This document shows positions 1 to 7,893 of a stretch of DNA of 14,557 nt, one piece after another. Numbering within the stretch: the first letter of the stretch is position 1; every line of letters starts with the position of its first letter. Source of the stretch: an uncultured Paracoccaceae bacterium (GTDB lineage: Bacteria > Pseudomonadota > Alphaproteobacteria > Rhodobacterales > Rhodobacteraceae); assembly GCA_937900975.1 (NCBI GenBank), contig CALCPC010000322.1:1-14557 (forward strand), in the 5' to 3' direction. The notes beneath the pieces are model-generated. The model was not told where the DNA came from, did no database searches, and saw nothing but the letters and a program-made list of their open reading frames with translations. The translations under genes and the position numbers were made by a program.

Positions 1-8
1 TCTTGAAC

Positions 9-50
9 GCGTTTTCTGATGATGACTGACCTGCTTTGAACGGAAAATGC
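9..50. repeat. imperfect inverted repeat, possibly a dispersed intergenic element
   Basis: The arms are gcgttttctg at 9-18 and cggaaaatgc at 41-50. They pair at eight of ten positions, and one of the two mismatches would be a G-U pair in RNA. The 22-base spacer shows no coding sign. From memory, palindromes of the form GAGCGTTTTC...GAAAACGCTC are scattered between genes in Rhodobacterales and relatives, and this one has that look. It lies just beyond the stop of the transposase remnant, so it could instead be the decayed end of that insertion sequence. No matching copy occurs elsewhere in the window. Confidence 0.45.
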
Positions 51-69
51 TCTAAGACGGCGTCCGCAT

Positions 70-335
70 TCAGCCGATCCGCGCCCTTGCGCAGGGGAGG
101 TCAACGAATGGTTTGAATGCGCTGACGGTTTTCTCGCACCGCAGGGCGACCGACGGAAGCGTCTGATCCCATTGAAGAAGCACTCCACGAGATGGCGGTC
201 TTTGTAGAGCACCCAGCCAATGATGCGGTCTTCGCGCCGTATTCGATTTCGTTTGATATGCGCGGTTGCGCCCAGAACGTCGGCGATGAAAGCGCGTGGA
301 TGGTCGGCATCGCAGGCGGCATCCACGATATGTTG
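70..335 (-). pseudogene. IS5-family transposase, C-terminal remnant (frameshifted)
   Basis: The minus strand from about 335 encodes the end of an IS5-type DDE transposase. Visible blocks are DAACDADHPRAFIADV (from 323), GATAHI, and LYKDRHLVECFFN with the catalytic glutamate codon at 185-183, followed by FRR. Family members continue FRRVALRCEKT. Here the reading frame is lost after FRR, near 150, and VALRCEKTVSAFKPFVDL continues in another frame down to a TGA at 72-70. One missing G would explain this. Only about the last third of the protein is present: the N-terminal half with the first catalytic aspartates is gone. It is therefore a dead fragment. The upstream limit is soft, since nothing transposase-like is seen beyond about 335. 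The IS5 family is clear from the HLVECFF block; the subgroup is not assigned. Confidence 0.78.
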
Positions 336-801
336 CGCGTCGGTCAGCGTCGGTCTGTCAAACTGCGCCTGCTCGAGAGCGCTTCCCTGTTTTTGATCTT
401 GAAGCAAAAGGAAGACGATTTGGGCATCCCCGAGATGCAGACGCAGCCTAGGACGGCGCCCCGCGCGATGGCCAAAGGTTAGGGCGGCCAGCCCAACCCG
501 ACGCAGCAGCCGCACGCCGGTCCGGCAACCCCAGCCAATATCCTGCCGCCGGCGGCGCGGGGGGACAATCTTGGGCATCGGACCCCGCGAAACGGTTGCT
601 GGCGGTCCTTTCGGGCACCGCGCCCTGCGGATCTGGACCAGAGGATGCGCGGACGGCGCGTTGGCCCCCCGAACACACCCTCCCGGGCCAGCAGCAGCTT
701 TGACGGCACTGGGGCTTTTGCCCACAGTTAGGGGATTGCGCGCCCCCATCCCCTATCGCTAGATCAAAGAGCAGGCAAAAAGCAGAAGGACACCACGCGG
801 A
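336..801. other. intergenic stretch without a recognisable gene
   Basis: This 466-base stretch lies between the transposase remnant and recQ. Several frames are open on both strands, as expected at this GC content, but none gives a recognisable protein or has a convincing ribosome-binding site. One minus frame is open from an ATG at 578-576 through the transposase remnant to the left edge; its first 80 or so residues are arginine- and leucine-rich and match nothing I know. A weak promoter-like pair for recQ exists (TTGACG at 700-705, CACAGT at 723-728, spacing 17), but the -10 box is poor and I do not call it. No tRNA or rRNA is seen. Confidence 0.6.
729..755. repeat. perfect 8-bp inverted repeat upstream of recQ
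   Basis: The arms taggggat (729-736) and atccccta (748-755) are perfectly complementary around an 11-base spacer, 46 bases before the recQ start. It could be a regulator-binding palindrome or a hairpin in the recQ leader. No T-run follows on either strand, so it does not look like an intrinsic terminator. Function is unknown. Confidence 0.45.
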
Positions 802-2859
802 ATGGAGGATCAAACGGCCGATCCCGCGGCGCTTCTTTCCTCGGTCTTCGGCTATGACAGCTTCCGCCCTGGCCAGCGCGAGGTGGTCGATGCGGTCATG
901 GCCGGGCGCGATGTCCTTGCGATCATGCCGACAGGGGGCGGCAAATCGCTTTGCTATCAGCTTCCAGCGCTGTGCCGCCCCGGTGTCACGGTCGTCGTTT
1001 CGCCCCTGATTGCGCTGATGCGCGACCAGGTCGGGGCCCTGCGCGCGGCGGGTGTCGCCGCCGGTGCGCTGACATCCGGCAACTCAGAGGAAGAGACGGA
1101 AGCGGTTTTCGAAGCGCTCGACCAACGCGCGCTCAAGCTTCTCTACCTCGCGCCTGAAAGGCTGGCGCGGGCCGGGACGGAAACCCTGCTCCACCGCATC
1201 GGGGTCTCGCTGATTGCCGTCGACGAGGCGCATTGCGTCAGCCAATGGGGCCATGATTTTCGCCCCGACTACCACGCCATCGGCCCGCTCCGCCAAAAAC
1301 TCGCGTGCCAAATCGCGGCCTTTACCGCGACCGCCGATCCCGAAACCCAAGGTGAGATCCGGGACCGGCTGTTCCCCGGACCGGCCGAAACGTTTCTGCG
1401 TGGCTTCGACCGGCCCAATCTCAACCTTGCCTTCGCCGCCAAAGACCGACCGCGTGAGCAGGTGCTGGGCTACGTGGCGGCGCGGCGCGGCCAGTCCGGC
1501 ATTGTCTATTGCGCCAGCCGCAAACGGACCCAGACGCTGGCCGACGCGCTCTCAACAGCCGGGCACAGGGCCCTCGCCTACCATGCCGGCATGGACCCAG
1601 AGGACCGGCGCCAAGCGGAAATCCGGTTCCAGCGCGAGGATGGGCTGGTTGTCGTCGCCACGGTTGCCTTCGGCATGGGGATCGACAAACCCGACATCCG
1701 CTACGTGCTCCACGCCGATCTGCCGAAATCGATCGAAAGCTATTATCAAGAGATCGGGCGCGCCGGCCGCGACGGCGCCCCCGCCGATACGCTGACGCTG
1801 TTCGGCGCCGATGATATCCGCCTGCGCCGCGTGCAGATCGACGAGGGCGCGGCCGACGCACAGCGCAAAGCCGGCGATCACGCGCGGTTGAACGCGCTTC
1901 TTGGGCTTGCCGAAAGCGCAGTGTGCCGGCGCATTCCCTTGCTCGGGTATTTTGGTGAGACCGCGACACAGTGCGGAAACTGCGATATCTGTCGCGACCC
2001 ACCGGCGACCTTCGACGCCCGCGAAGCCGCACAAAAGGCGTTTTCGGCGGCTCTGCGCACCGGGCAATACTTTGGCGCGGGCCACCTGATCGATATTCTC
2101 CGCGGCCAAAGCACCGACAAGATCCGCGCGCGGGGCCACGATAGCCTGCCGACCTTTGGCGTCGGAAAGGAGTTCTCAAAGGCTGAGTGGCAGGCGATCT
2201 TTCGTCAGCTTATGGGCCTTGACCTGTTGCGCCCGGACCCAGAGCGGATGGGTGCGCTGCGCCTGACCGAGGCCGCGCGCCCTTTGCTGCGGGGCGAGGT
2301 TGAACTGACGCTGCGCCGCGACAGCCTGGTCCGCGCCAAGGCCGCCCGCGCGGCGCCCGCCGGGCTGGTGGTGGAGGAGGATGAACCGCTGCTCGCCGCG
2401 CTGAAGGCCAAGCGCCGCAGCCTGGCCGAGGCCGCCGCGGTGCCGGCCTATGTGATCTTCCCCGACCGGACCCTGATCGACATGGTCGCCAAACGGCCCG
2501 AAACGCTGGATCAAATGCGCAGTATCTCGGGCGTGGGCGACAAAAAGCTTGAGAAATTTGGCGCAACGTTTCTTGAGGTGTTGACCGGCAGCGCGCCCGA
2601 TCCCCTCCATCCGCAGCGCCGTGCCTTGGCTGGGGGTGCAGCAGCGGCGCGGTTCGATAAGCTTCTGGCAGCACAGGCAGCGCTGGCGCGGGGCGAAAAC
2701 GGGCTAGAGCCGTTTTTGGCCTGTAAGAAAAACACGCTGCGCCGGATCGCGGAAAGCCGCCCAGGCGATGAAACCGCGCTGGCCGCGACACCCGGGCTGA
2801 GCCCGGCGGAGGCCGACCGCTTTAGCGCCGCCTTTCTCGCCGCTTTGGCAGAGGGTTAG
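802..2859 (+). CDS. recQ: ATP-dependent DNA helicase RecQ
   Basis: This is a 685-residue RecQ-type 3'-5' DNA helicase acting in recombinational repair and restart of stalled forks. The order is: helicase core with Walker A PTGGGKS (43-49), motif Ia VVVSPLIALMRDQ (64-76), DEAH box (141-144) followed by CVSQWGHDFRP, motif III AFTATAD, and motif VI QEIGRAGRDG. Then comes the zinc-binding cluster Cys375, Cys391, Cys394 and Cys397, a winged-helix RQC region, and an HRDC domain from about residue 527 ending near GVGDKKLEKFG. The last 75 or so residues add a second, shorter HRDC-like segment (FLACKKNTLRRIAESRP...TPGLSPAEADRF), making the protein longer than the roughly 610 residues of E. coli RecQ. 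The ATG at 802 follows agaagga at 784-790. It appears to be transcribed alone; 188 bases separate it from the next gene. Confidence 0.97.
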   Translation: MEDQTADPAALLSSVFGYDSFRPGQREVVDAVMAGRDVLAIMPTGGGKSLCYQLPALCRPGVTVVVSPLIALMRDQVGALRAAGVAAGALTSGNSEEETEAVFEALDQRALKLLYLAPERLARAGTETLLHRIGVSLIAVDEAHCVSQWGHDFRPDYHAIGPLRQKLACQIAAFTATADPETQGEIRDRLFPGPAETFLRGFDRPNLNLAFAAKDRPREQVLGYVAARRGQSGIVYCASRKRTQTLADALSTAGHRALAYHAGMDPEDRRQAEIRFQREDGLVVVATVAFGMGIDKPDIRYVLHADLPKSIESYYQEIGRAGRDGAPADTLTLFGADDIRLRRVQIDEGAADAQRKAGDHARLNALLGLAESAVCRRIPLLGYFGETATQCGNCDICRDPPATFDAREAAQKAFSAALRTGQYFGAGHLIDILRGQSTDKIRARGHDSLPTFGVGKEFSKAEWQAIFRQLMGLDLLRPDPERMGALRLTEAARPLLRGEVELTLRRDSLVRAKAARAAPAGLVVEEDEPLLAALKAKRRSLAEAAAVPAYVIFPDRTLIDMVAKRPETLDQMRSISGVGDKKLEKFGATFLEVLTGSAPDPLHPQRRALAGGAAAARFDKLLAAQAALARGENGLEPFLACKKNTLRRIAESRPGDETALAATPGLSPAEADRFSAAFLAALAEG

Positions 2860-2948
2860 GACCTTCCTACCCACGATCCGCGACCATAACAAAGCCACAA
2901 CGCGGGCACAAGGCGGGCGCTGCGGCGCGCGTTCTTCGGTTGGATTTC

Positions 2949-2994
2949 GATGCAAAGCCGAAACGCCAAAGCGCCGCGCTTTGCCCCTTGCATC
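2949..2994 (+). promoter_or_regulatory. nested perfect inverted repeats in the leader of the ClpP-type gene
   Basis: An outer pair, gatgcaa (2949-2955) and ttgcatc (2988-2994), is perfectly complementary. It encloses an inner hairpin caaagcg (2967-2973), ccg, cgctttg (2977-2983), also perfect. The unpaired sides are 11 and 4 bases. It lies 54 bases before the chosen start at 3048. It may be an RNA leader structure or a pair of operator half-sites; it has no T-tract and is not a standard terminator. Confidence 0.45.
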
Positions 2995-3047
2995 CCCTGT
3001 CCGAGGCAACAGATAACAGGGTGCCCACCCGACGACAGGAGATCCCC

Positions 3048-3626
3048 GTGGACAGCGAAGATAAGAGTGAGGGCGGCGGCGGCGGCGGCCGCATCGGCGA
3101 AAGCCTTCTGGCCGCCCGCAAGATCGTGATCTGTGAAGAAATCAACCAAAAGATGGCCCGCCGCGTGGTGTCGGAACTTTTGGCCCTCGCGCAGGAAAAC
3201 ACCGACCCCATCACGCTCTTTATCAACAGCCAGGGTGGGCATGTGGAGGCGGGCGACACAATCCACGACATGATCAAATTCATTGCCCCCCGGGTGCGGA
3301 TCATCGGCACGGGCTGGGTGGCCAGCGCCGGGACGCATATCTACCTTGCCGCGGACAAGGAAGACAGGCTTTGCCTGCCCAACACACGCGTCCTGATCCA
3401 CCAGCCCTCTGGCGGCGTCGGCGGCAAAGTGACCGACATCGCCATCCAAGCCCAGCAGATTGAGCGGATGAGAGAGCGTTTGTCCCAAGTCATCGCCAAC
3501 GCCACCGGAACCGCCATCGAAAAGGTCCGCGAAGATATCGAACGCGACCACTGGATGACCACCGACGAGGCCATCGACTACGGCATCTTGAACCGCGTAA
3601 TCCGCTCGGAGGCTGAGCTGGGGTAA
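3048..3626 (+). CDS. ClpP-type serine protease subunit, atypical
   Basis: This 192-residue protein has the ClpP fold signature: INSQGGHVEAGDTIHD, then GTGWVASAGTHIYLAA with the nucleophile at Ser93, RVLIHQPSGG with His118, and ERDHWMTTDEAIDYGILN with Asp167. The spacings 25 and 49 equal those of E. coli ClpP (Ser97, His122, Asp171), so the triad is complete and it should be an active peptidase. The N-terminus is unusual: instead of the conserved axial loop (the LVPMV...RGERSYDIY region), there are short charged residues and six glycines (9-14). The usual NSPGG is NSQGG. This suggests a ClpP paralogue that may not use the ordinary ClpX/ClpA gate, or a self-standing peptidase. The GTG at 3048 was chosen for acagga at 3035-3040 and because the domain starts soon after; an in-frame TTG at 2940 would add 36 unlikely residues. 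Clp membership is certain; partner and substrate are not. Confidence 0.88.
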   Translation: MDSEDKSEGGGGGGRIGESLLAARKIVICEEINQKMARRVVSELLALAQENTDPITLFINSQGGHVEAGDTIHDMIKFIAPRVRIIGTGWVASAGTHIYLAADKEDRLCLPNTRVLIHQPSGGVGGKVTDIAIQAQQIERMRERLSQVIANATGTAIEKVREDIERDHWMTTDEAIDYGILNRVIRSEAELG

Positions 3627-3661
3627 GCGCCACGTCCGGGTGCGGTCGATGCAGACCTGTC

Positions 3662-3690
3662 TTGACTTGCGTTCAGGCCCCTACTGGACT
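3662..3690 (+). promoter_or_regulatory. candidate promoter of the HTH/PIN module
   Basis: TTGACT (3662-3667) matches the sigma-70 -35 consensus at five of six positions. TGGACT (3685-3690) follows after 17 bases but matches the -10 box at only three. It sits 66 bases before the antitoxin-like gene, with an operator-like palindrome between. Weak call based on one good box plus position. Confidence 0.35.
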
Positions 3691-3718
3691 GATTCGTTCG
3701 TTTCGGATATCAACGCGA

Positions 3719-3728
3719 TCAACGTTGA
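3719..3728. promoter_or_regulatory. 10-bp perfect palindrome, candidate operator for autoregulation
   Basis: TCAACGTTGA is its own reverse complement. CAACG also occurs at 3711-3715 and CGTTG at 3733-3737, giving four CAACG half-sites in 27 bases in front of a gene for a DNA-binding protein. Toxin-antitoxin modules usually repress themselves through such sites. Binding is inferred, not shown. Confidence 0.45.
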
Positions 3729-3755
3729 ACGCCGTTGGCGATGGAGCAGCCCTGA

Positions 3756-4193
3756 ATGACCGCAACGTCACAAAAGGATTTTAGCGACCGGCTTCCGACC
3801 CGGGAAGAAGTCGAAAGCGCGGCGGACGCGATGACAGCGATTGAGACGAACCGCAACATCGACGGAACGCTTGCCATCGGCAACGCCATTCTTTCTGAAA
3901 GCCTCGTCGATATAATTTCCGATCTTTTCTCGATTGTCGCCCGGGGCGAAACCCTTACCCTCGTTCCTCTCGCAAGAAAGCTGACCACGCAGGAGGCCGC
4001 CGACATCCTTAACGTCTCGCGCCCCTTTCTCATAAAGCTGATCGAACGCGGAGACTTGAGCCACGAGATGGTTGGCACTCACCGACGTCTGGCACTGGGG
4101 GAGGTCCTCGATTACAAGGCGCAGCTTGCCACGGACCGGCGGGCGGCCCTGGCTGAAATGCAGGACATCGCCGAAGCGCTGCCTACCACGTGA
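3756..4193 (+). CDS. MerR/excisionase-type helix-turn-helix protein, probable antitoxin
   Basis: This 145-residue protein is rich in acidic residues. From residue 75 it carries a small winged-helix DNA-binding domain of the excisionase kind: KLTTQEAADILNVSRPFLIK, a turn at ERGDL, the wing VGTHRRLALGEVLDYK, then a charged helical tail. The first 70 residues (LAIGNAILSESLVDIISDLF region) are predicted helical and could bind the partner. The ATG at 3756 follows ggag at 3743-3746. The downstream PIN nuclease gene overlaps it by four bases (GTGA), so the two are translationally coupled, the usual order being antitoxin first. Probable role: neutralising the PIN protein and repressing the operon through the CAACG sites just upstream. 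The HTH is plain; the antitoxin role is inferred from the pairing. The module looks less GC-rich than its neighbours by eye, consistent with horizontal acquisition. Confidence 0.82.
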   Translation: MTATSQKDFSDRLPTREEVESAADAMTAIETNRNIDGTLAIGNAILSESLVDIISDLFSIVARGETLTLVPLARKLTTQEAADILNVSRPFLIKLIERGDLSHEMVGTHRRLALGEVLDYKAQLATDRRAALAEMQDIAEALPTT

Positions 4194-4765
4194 TCCCGCT
4201 TGCGAACCGGTACACTGTCGTCTTTGACGCCTGTGTTCTGTTCCCAAACCTCAAACGTGACCTGTTGCTGCGGTTTTTCACAGCAGACCTTTTTCGCGCG
4301 CGCTGGAGCGAGAAGATCCAGCAGGAGTGGTTGCAAAACGCAATGGCGAAATATCCCGAAAACCGGTCGGCGCTGGAAAGAACGGACCAGTTGATGCGCC
4401 GGAAATTCGAGAGCGCTTGGGTCGAAGACTTCGAGAAATATCTCGACATCGTTTCGCTTCCCGATCCCGACGACCGCCACGTCGTCGCGTCCGCAATCCA
4501 GTGCAAGGCCCAATACATCGTTACCGACAACGTCAAAGACTTTCCCGTAGACGAACTCGCCAAATACGAGCTTGAGTGCGGGACAGCAGACCGGTTCCTT
4601 GCCGGCACGTTCGAGCACTATGTCTGGCAAGCGCTTGACGTCATTCGCGAGCATCGTGCCGGCTTAAAGTCTAAGCCGACGACCACCGCCTACATTATGG
4701 ATCTCACCGCCAAGGGTCTGCCGCTTCTGGCGGCTCGGCTGAAACCCCACCAGAACGCGATTTAA
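4190..4765 (+). CDS. PIN-domain ribonuclease, probable toxin
   Basis: This 191-residue protein has a PIN domain, a metal-dependent RNase fold found in VapC-like toxins. Acidic residues in the expected places are Asp13 (VVFDACVLFP), Glu46 (with Glu41 nearby, in WSEKIQQEW), Asp94/Asp95 (LPDPDDRHVVASAI) and Asp113 (YIVTDN). It is longer than the roughly 130 residues of classical VapC: about 70 residues follow the PIN core, ending in a basic region. The GTG start at 4190 overlaps the stop of the HTH gene in GTGA, and no separate ribosome-binding site is needed if translation is coupled. The stop TAA (4763-4765) shares bases with the stop of the convergent Lrp-type gene. RNA target unknown; tRNA or mRNA cleavage that halts growth is typical of the family. 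The PIN assignment is firm, toxin activity is inferred from the operon. Confidence 0.85.
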   Translation: MIPLANRYTVVFDACVLFPNLKRDLLLRFFTADLFRARWSEKIQQEWLQNAMAKYPENRSALERTDQLMRRKFESAWVEDFEKYLDIVSLPDPDDRHVVASAIQCKAQYIVTDNVKDFPVDELAKYELECGTADRFLAGTFEHYVWQALDVIREHRAGLKSKPTTTAYIMDLTAKGLPLLAARLKPHQNAI

Positions 4766-5259
4766 GCCTGCGCCAAGCGTTCCTCCAGCACGGCGAAGGG
4801 GACGCCTGGGGTGTCTTTTGCGTTGCGGATCACCAGCGAGGTTTTGACGCTGGCCACGTTTTCGGCGGCGGTCAGCGCCTCGGTCAGGAAGCTTTGGAAG
4901 CTCGACAAATCCGGGGCCACGCATTTGAGGATAAAGTCGATCTCGCCGTTCAGCATGTGACACTCTCGCACCAAGGGCCAGGCTCGGGCCTGATCCTCGA
5001 ATTTCGACAGATCCGCCTCCGCCTGGCTTTTCAGGCTGACCATCGCGAAAACCTGCACCTCAAAGCCAAGATCGCGCGCGTTGACATCGGCATGATAGCC
5101 CTTGATCAGGCCCATCTCCTCCAACGTTCGGACGCGGCGCAGGCAGGGCGGGGCCGAGATACCGACACGGCGGCTCAACTCCACATTCGTCATCCGCCCG
5201 TCCGCCTGCAGCTCAGCCAAAATTCTGCGATCAATTAGGTCGAGCTTGTGGCCGGCCAT
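4762..5259 (-). CDS. Lrp/AsnC-family transcriptional regulator
   Basis: This 165-residue protein has the two-domain Lrp/AsnC layout. An N-terminal helix-turn-helix (LDLIDRRILAELQADGRMTNVELSRRVGISAPPCLRRVRTLEEMGLI, given here in overview as residues 6-52) is followed by the ligand-sensing RAM domain (about 65-145), which includes VRECHMLNGEIDFILK. Family members bind DNA as dimers or octamers and respond to amino acids. The start at 5259 is preceded on the minus strand by a good ribosome-binding site (gggtgagga). It is divergent from trxB; the 156 bases between hold AT-rich sequence (attatttttctgaaac near the regulator start), which would suit Lrp-type binding, but no clear -35/-10 pair. A role in controlling itself or trxB is possible from position only. 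The specific effector cannot be read from sequence. Confidence 0.93.
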   Translation of the reverse strand: MAGHKLDLIDRRILAELQADGRMTNVELSRRVGISAPPCLRRVRTLEEMGLIKGYHADVNARDLGFEVQVFAMVSLKSQAEADLSKFEDQARAWPLVRECHMLNGEIDFILKCVAPDLSSFQSFLTEALTAAENVASVKTSLVIRNAKDTPGVPFAVLEERLAQA

Positions 5260-5346
5260 TCCTCACCCATTATTTTTCTGAAACTCGATTTTGCGACAGG
5301 ATGTTACGCCAGGCGGTAAGAATTGGAAAGGGAAAGCGGCGGCTGA

Positions 5347-7178
<1,832 letters not shown>

Positions 7179-7204
7179 CGCCGCGGCCGACGCGCGGGCA
7201 AGCC

Positions 7205-7300
7205 CCGCTGGATGGCTAAGCGCTCCTGGCCAAAGAGTGCGCTGGCCAAGCCCAGCGTTTTGGCCCCTTAGCGCGCTGGTCAAGCCCGGCGCTTTGGTCC
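7205..7300. repeat. diverged short tandem repeats, about 34-bp period
   Basis: Two 28-base copies at 7239-7266 and 7273-7300 differ at four positions, all transitions. A third, more decayed copy can be traced at about 7205-7231. In the first copy gctgg (7241-7245) can pair with ccagc (7252-7256); in the second the partner reads ccggc, which still pairs as RNA through a G-U. The block follows the patatin gene and precedes the rsfS promoter. It may act as hairpins protecting the 3' end of the trxB-patatin transcript. No T-tract is present. Confidence 0.55.
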
Positions 7301-7359
7301 ACAGGGCACGCTCAAAGTCCAGCGACACAGACCGGGCAGCGGACCGCATGACAGCGCCG

Positions 7360-7388
7360 TTGAGACCGGGACCGGAATTTGATATGAT
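7360..7388 (+). promoter_or_regulatory. sigma-70 type promoter of the rsfS operon
   Basis: TTGAGA (7360-7365) and TATGAT (7383-7388) are separated by 17 bases and match the two consensus boxes at five of six positions each. Transcription would begin near 7395, giving a leader of roughly 55 bases with a hairpin and a strong ribosome-binding site before rsfS. It is the best promoter in the window. Confidence 0.62.
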
Positions 7389-7408
7389 CGCTTCCACCAC
7401 TTGCAAAG

Positions 7409-7427
7409 GGATCGGGCGGTCCGATCC
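7409..7427 (+). promoter_or_regulatory. leader hairpin and ribosome-binding site of rsfS
   Basis: ggatcgg (7409-7415) and ccgatcc (7421-7427) form a perfect 7-bp stem with a 5-base loop. Six bases later comes gaggagg (7434-7440), a near-ideal ribosome-binding site. The nearest in-frame codon at proper spacing is CTG at 7449. The stem lies inside the predicted leader and could tune translation or mRNA stability. Confidence 0.5.
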
Positions 7428-7448
7428 GGTGGAGAGGAGGACATCGTT

Positions 7449-7892
7449 CTGAGCGAACGTGTTGACGCAACGCCAAGCGTTGCATCGGTCCCGGTGGACG
7501 GGGGTGCCCCCGAGACTGCGGACAAAACGGGGGCTGGCGTCGGTGACGCGCTCCTGAACCTCGTAACCGCATCGCTGGAAGATGATAAGGCGGAGGACAT
7601 CGTTTCTGTCGACCTCAGCGGTCGGTCCGAGATCGCCGATCACATGGTCATCGCGTCCGGCAGATCCTCACGCCAGGTATCGGCAATGGCCGAGAAGCTG
7701 GCCGAACGGGTCAAGGCCCGCGCCGGGCTTTCGGTGCGGATGGAGGGCAAGGATGCCGCCGATTGGGTGCTGATCGATTGCGGCGACGTGATCGTGCATC
7801 TTTTCCGCCCCGAGGTGCGGGATTTCTACCAGCTAGAAAAGATGTGGCTGCCGCCCGCCGCCGCCGCTGAACGGGCCCGCAGCGGCCCTTGA
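7449..7892 (+). CDS. rsfS: ribosome silencing factor RsfS
   Basis: RsfS (RsfA/Iojap family) binds ribosomal protein L14 on the large subunit and blocks joining of the subunits when nutrients run short. The core is complete: EDDKAEDIVSVDLSGRS, ADHMVIASGRSSRQVSAMAEKL, GKDAADWVLIDCGDVIVHLF and RPEVRDFYQLEKMW, ending in a short Ala/Arg tail. A low-complexity N-terminal stretch of about 35 residues precedes the domain. The start is problematic. No ATG, GTG or TTG lies in frame at the right distance from gaggagg (7434-7440); CTG at 7449 is eight bases from it and is my choice. A TTG at 7401 has no ribosome-binding site and would fall a few bases after the predicted transcript start. A GTG at 7494 is possible but also lacks a site. 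First gene of the operon with rlmH, whose ATG comes one base after the stop. Confidence 0.9.
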   Translation: MSERVDATPSVASVPVDGGAPETADKTGAGVGDALLNLVTASLEDDKAEDIVSVDLSGRSEIADHMVIASGRSSRQVSAMAEKLAERVKARAGLSVRMEGKDAADWVLIDCGDVIVHLFRPEVRDFYQLEKMWLPPAAAAERARSGP

Positions 7893-7893
7893 C

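Noticed and set aside
192..482. 96-codon plus-strand frame at the left end
   Set aside because: It is the antisense of the transposase remnant, whose HLVECFF block is specific to the minus strand.
700..728. TTGACG-N17-CACAGT as recQ promoter
   Set aside because: The -35 box is good but the -10 box matches only three of six positions in a GC-rich region; not enough to call.
448..813. Minus-strand frame covering the gap before recQ
   Set aside because: Low-complexity Ala/Arg/Pro/Gly translation, start inside recQ, no homology recognised.
2940..3047. TTG at 2940 as start of the ClpP-type gene
   Set aside because: It would place the leader hairpin inside the coding region and add residues unlike any ClpP; GTG at 3048 has a proper ribosome-binding site.
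7401..7448. TTG at 7401 as start of rsfS
   Set aside because: It lies about six bases after the predicted transcript start, has no ribosome-binding site, and would make the hairpin and gaggagg coding.
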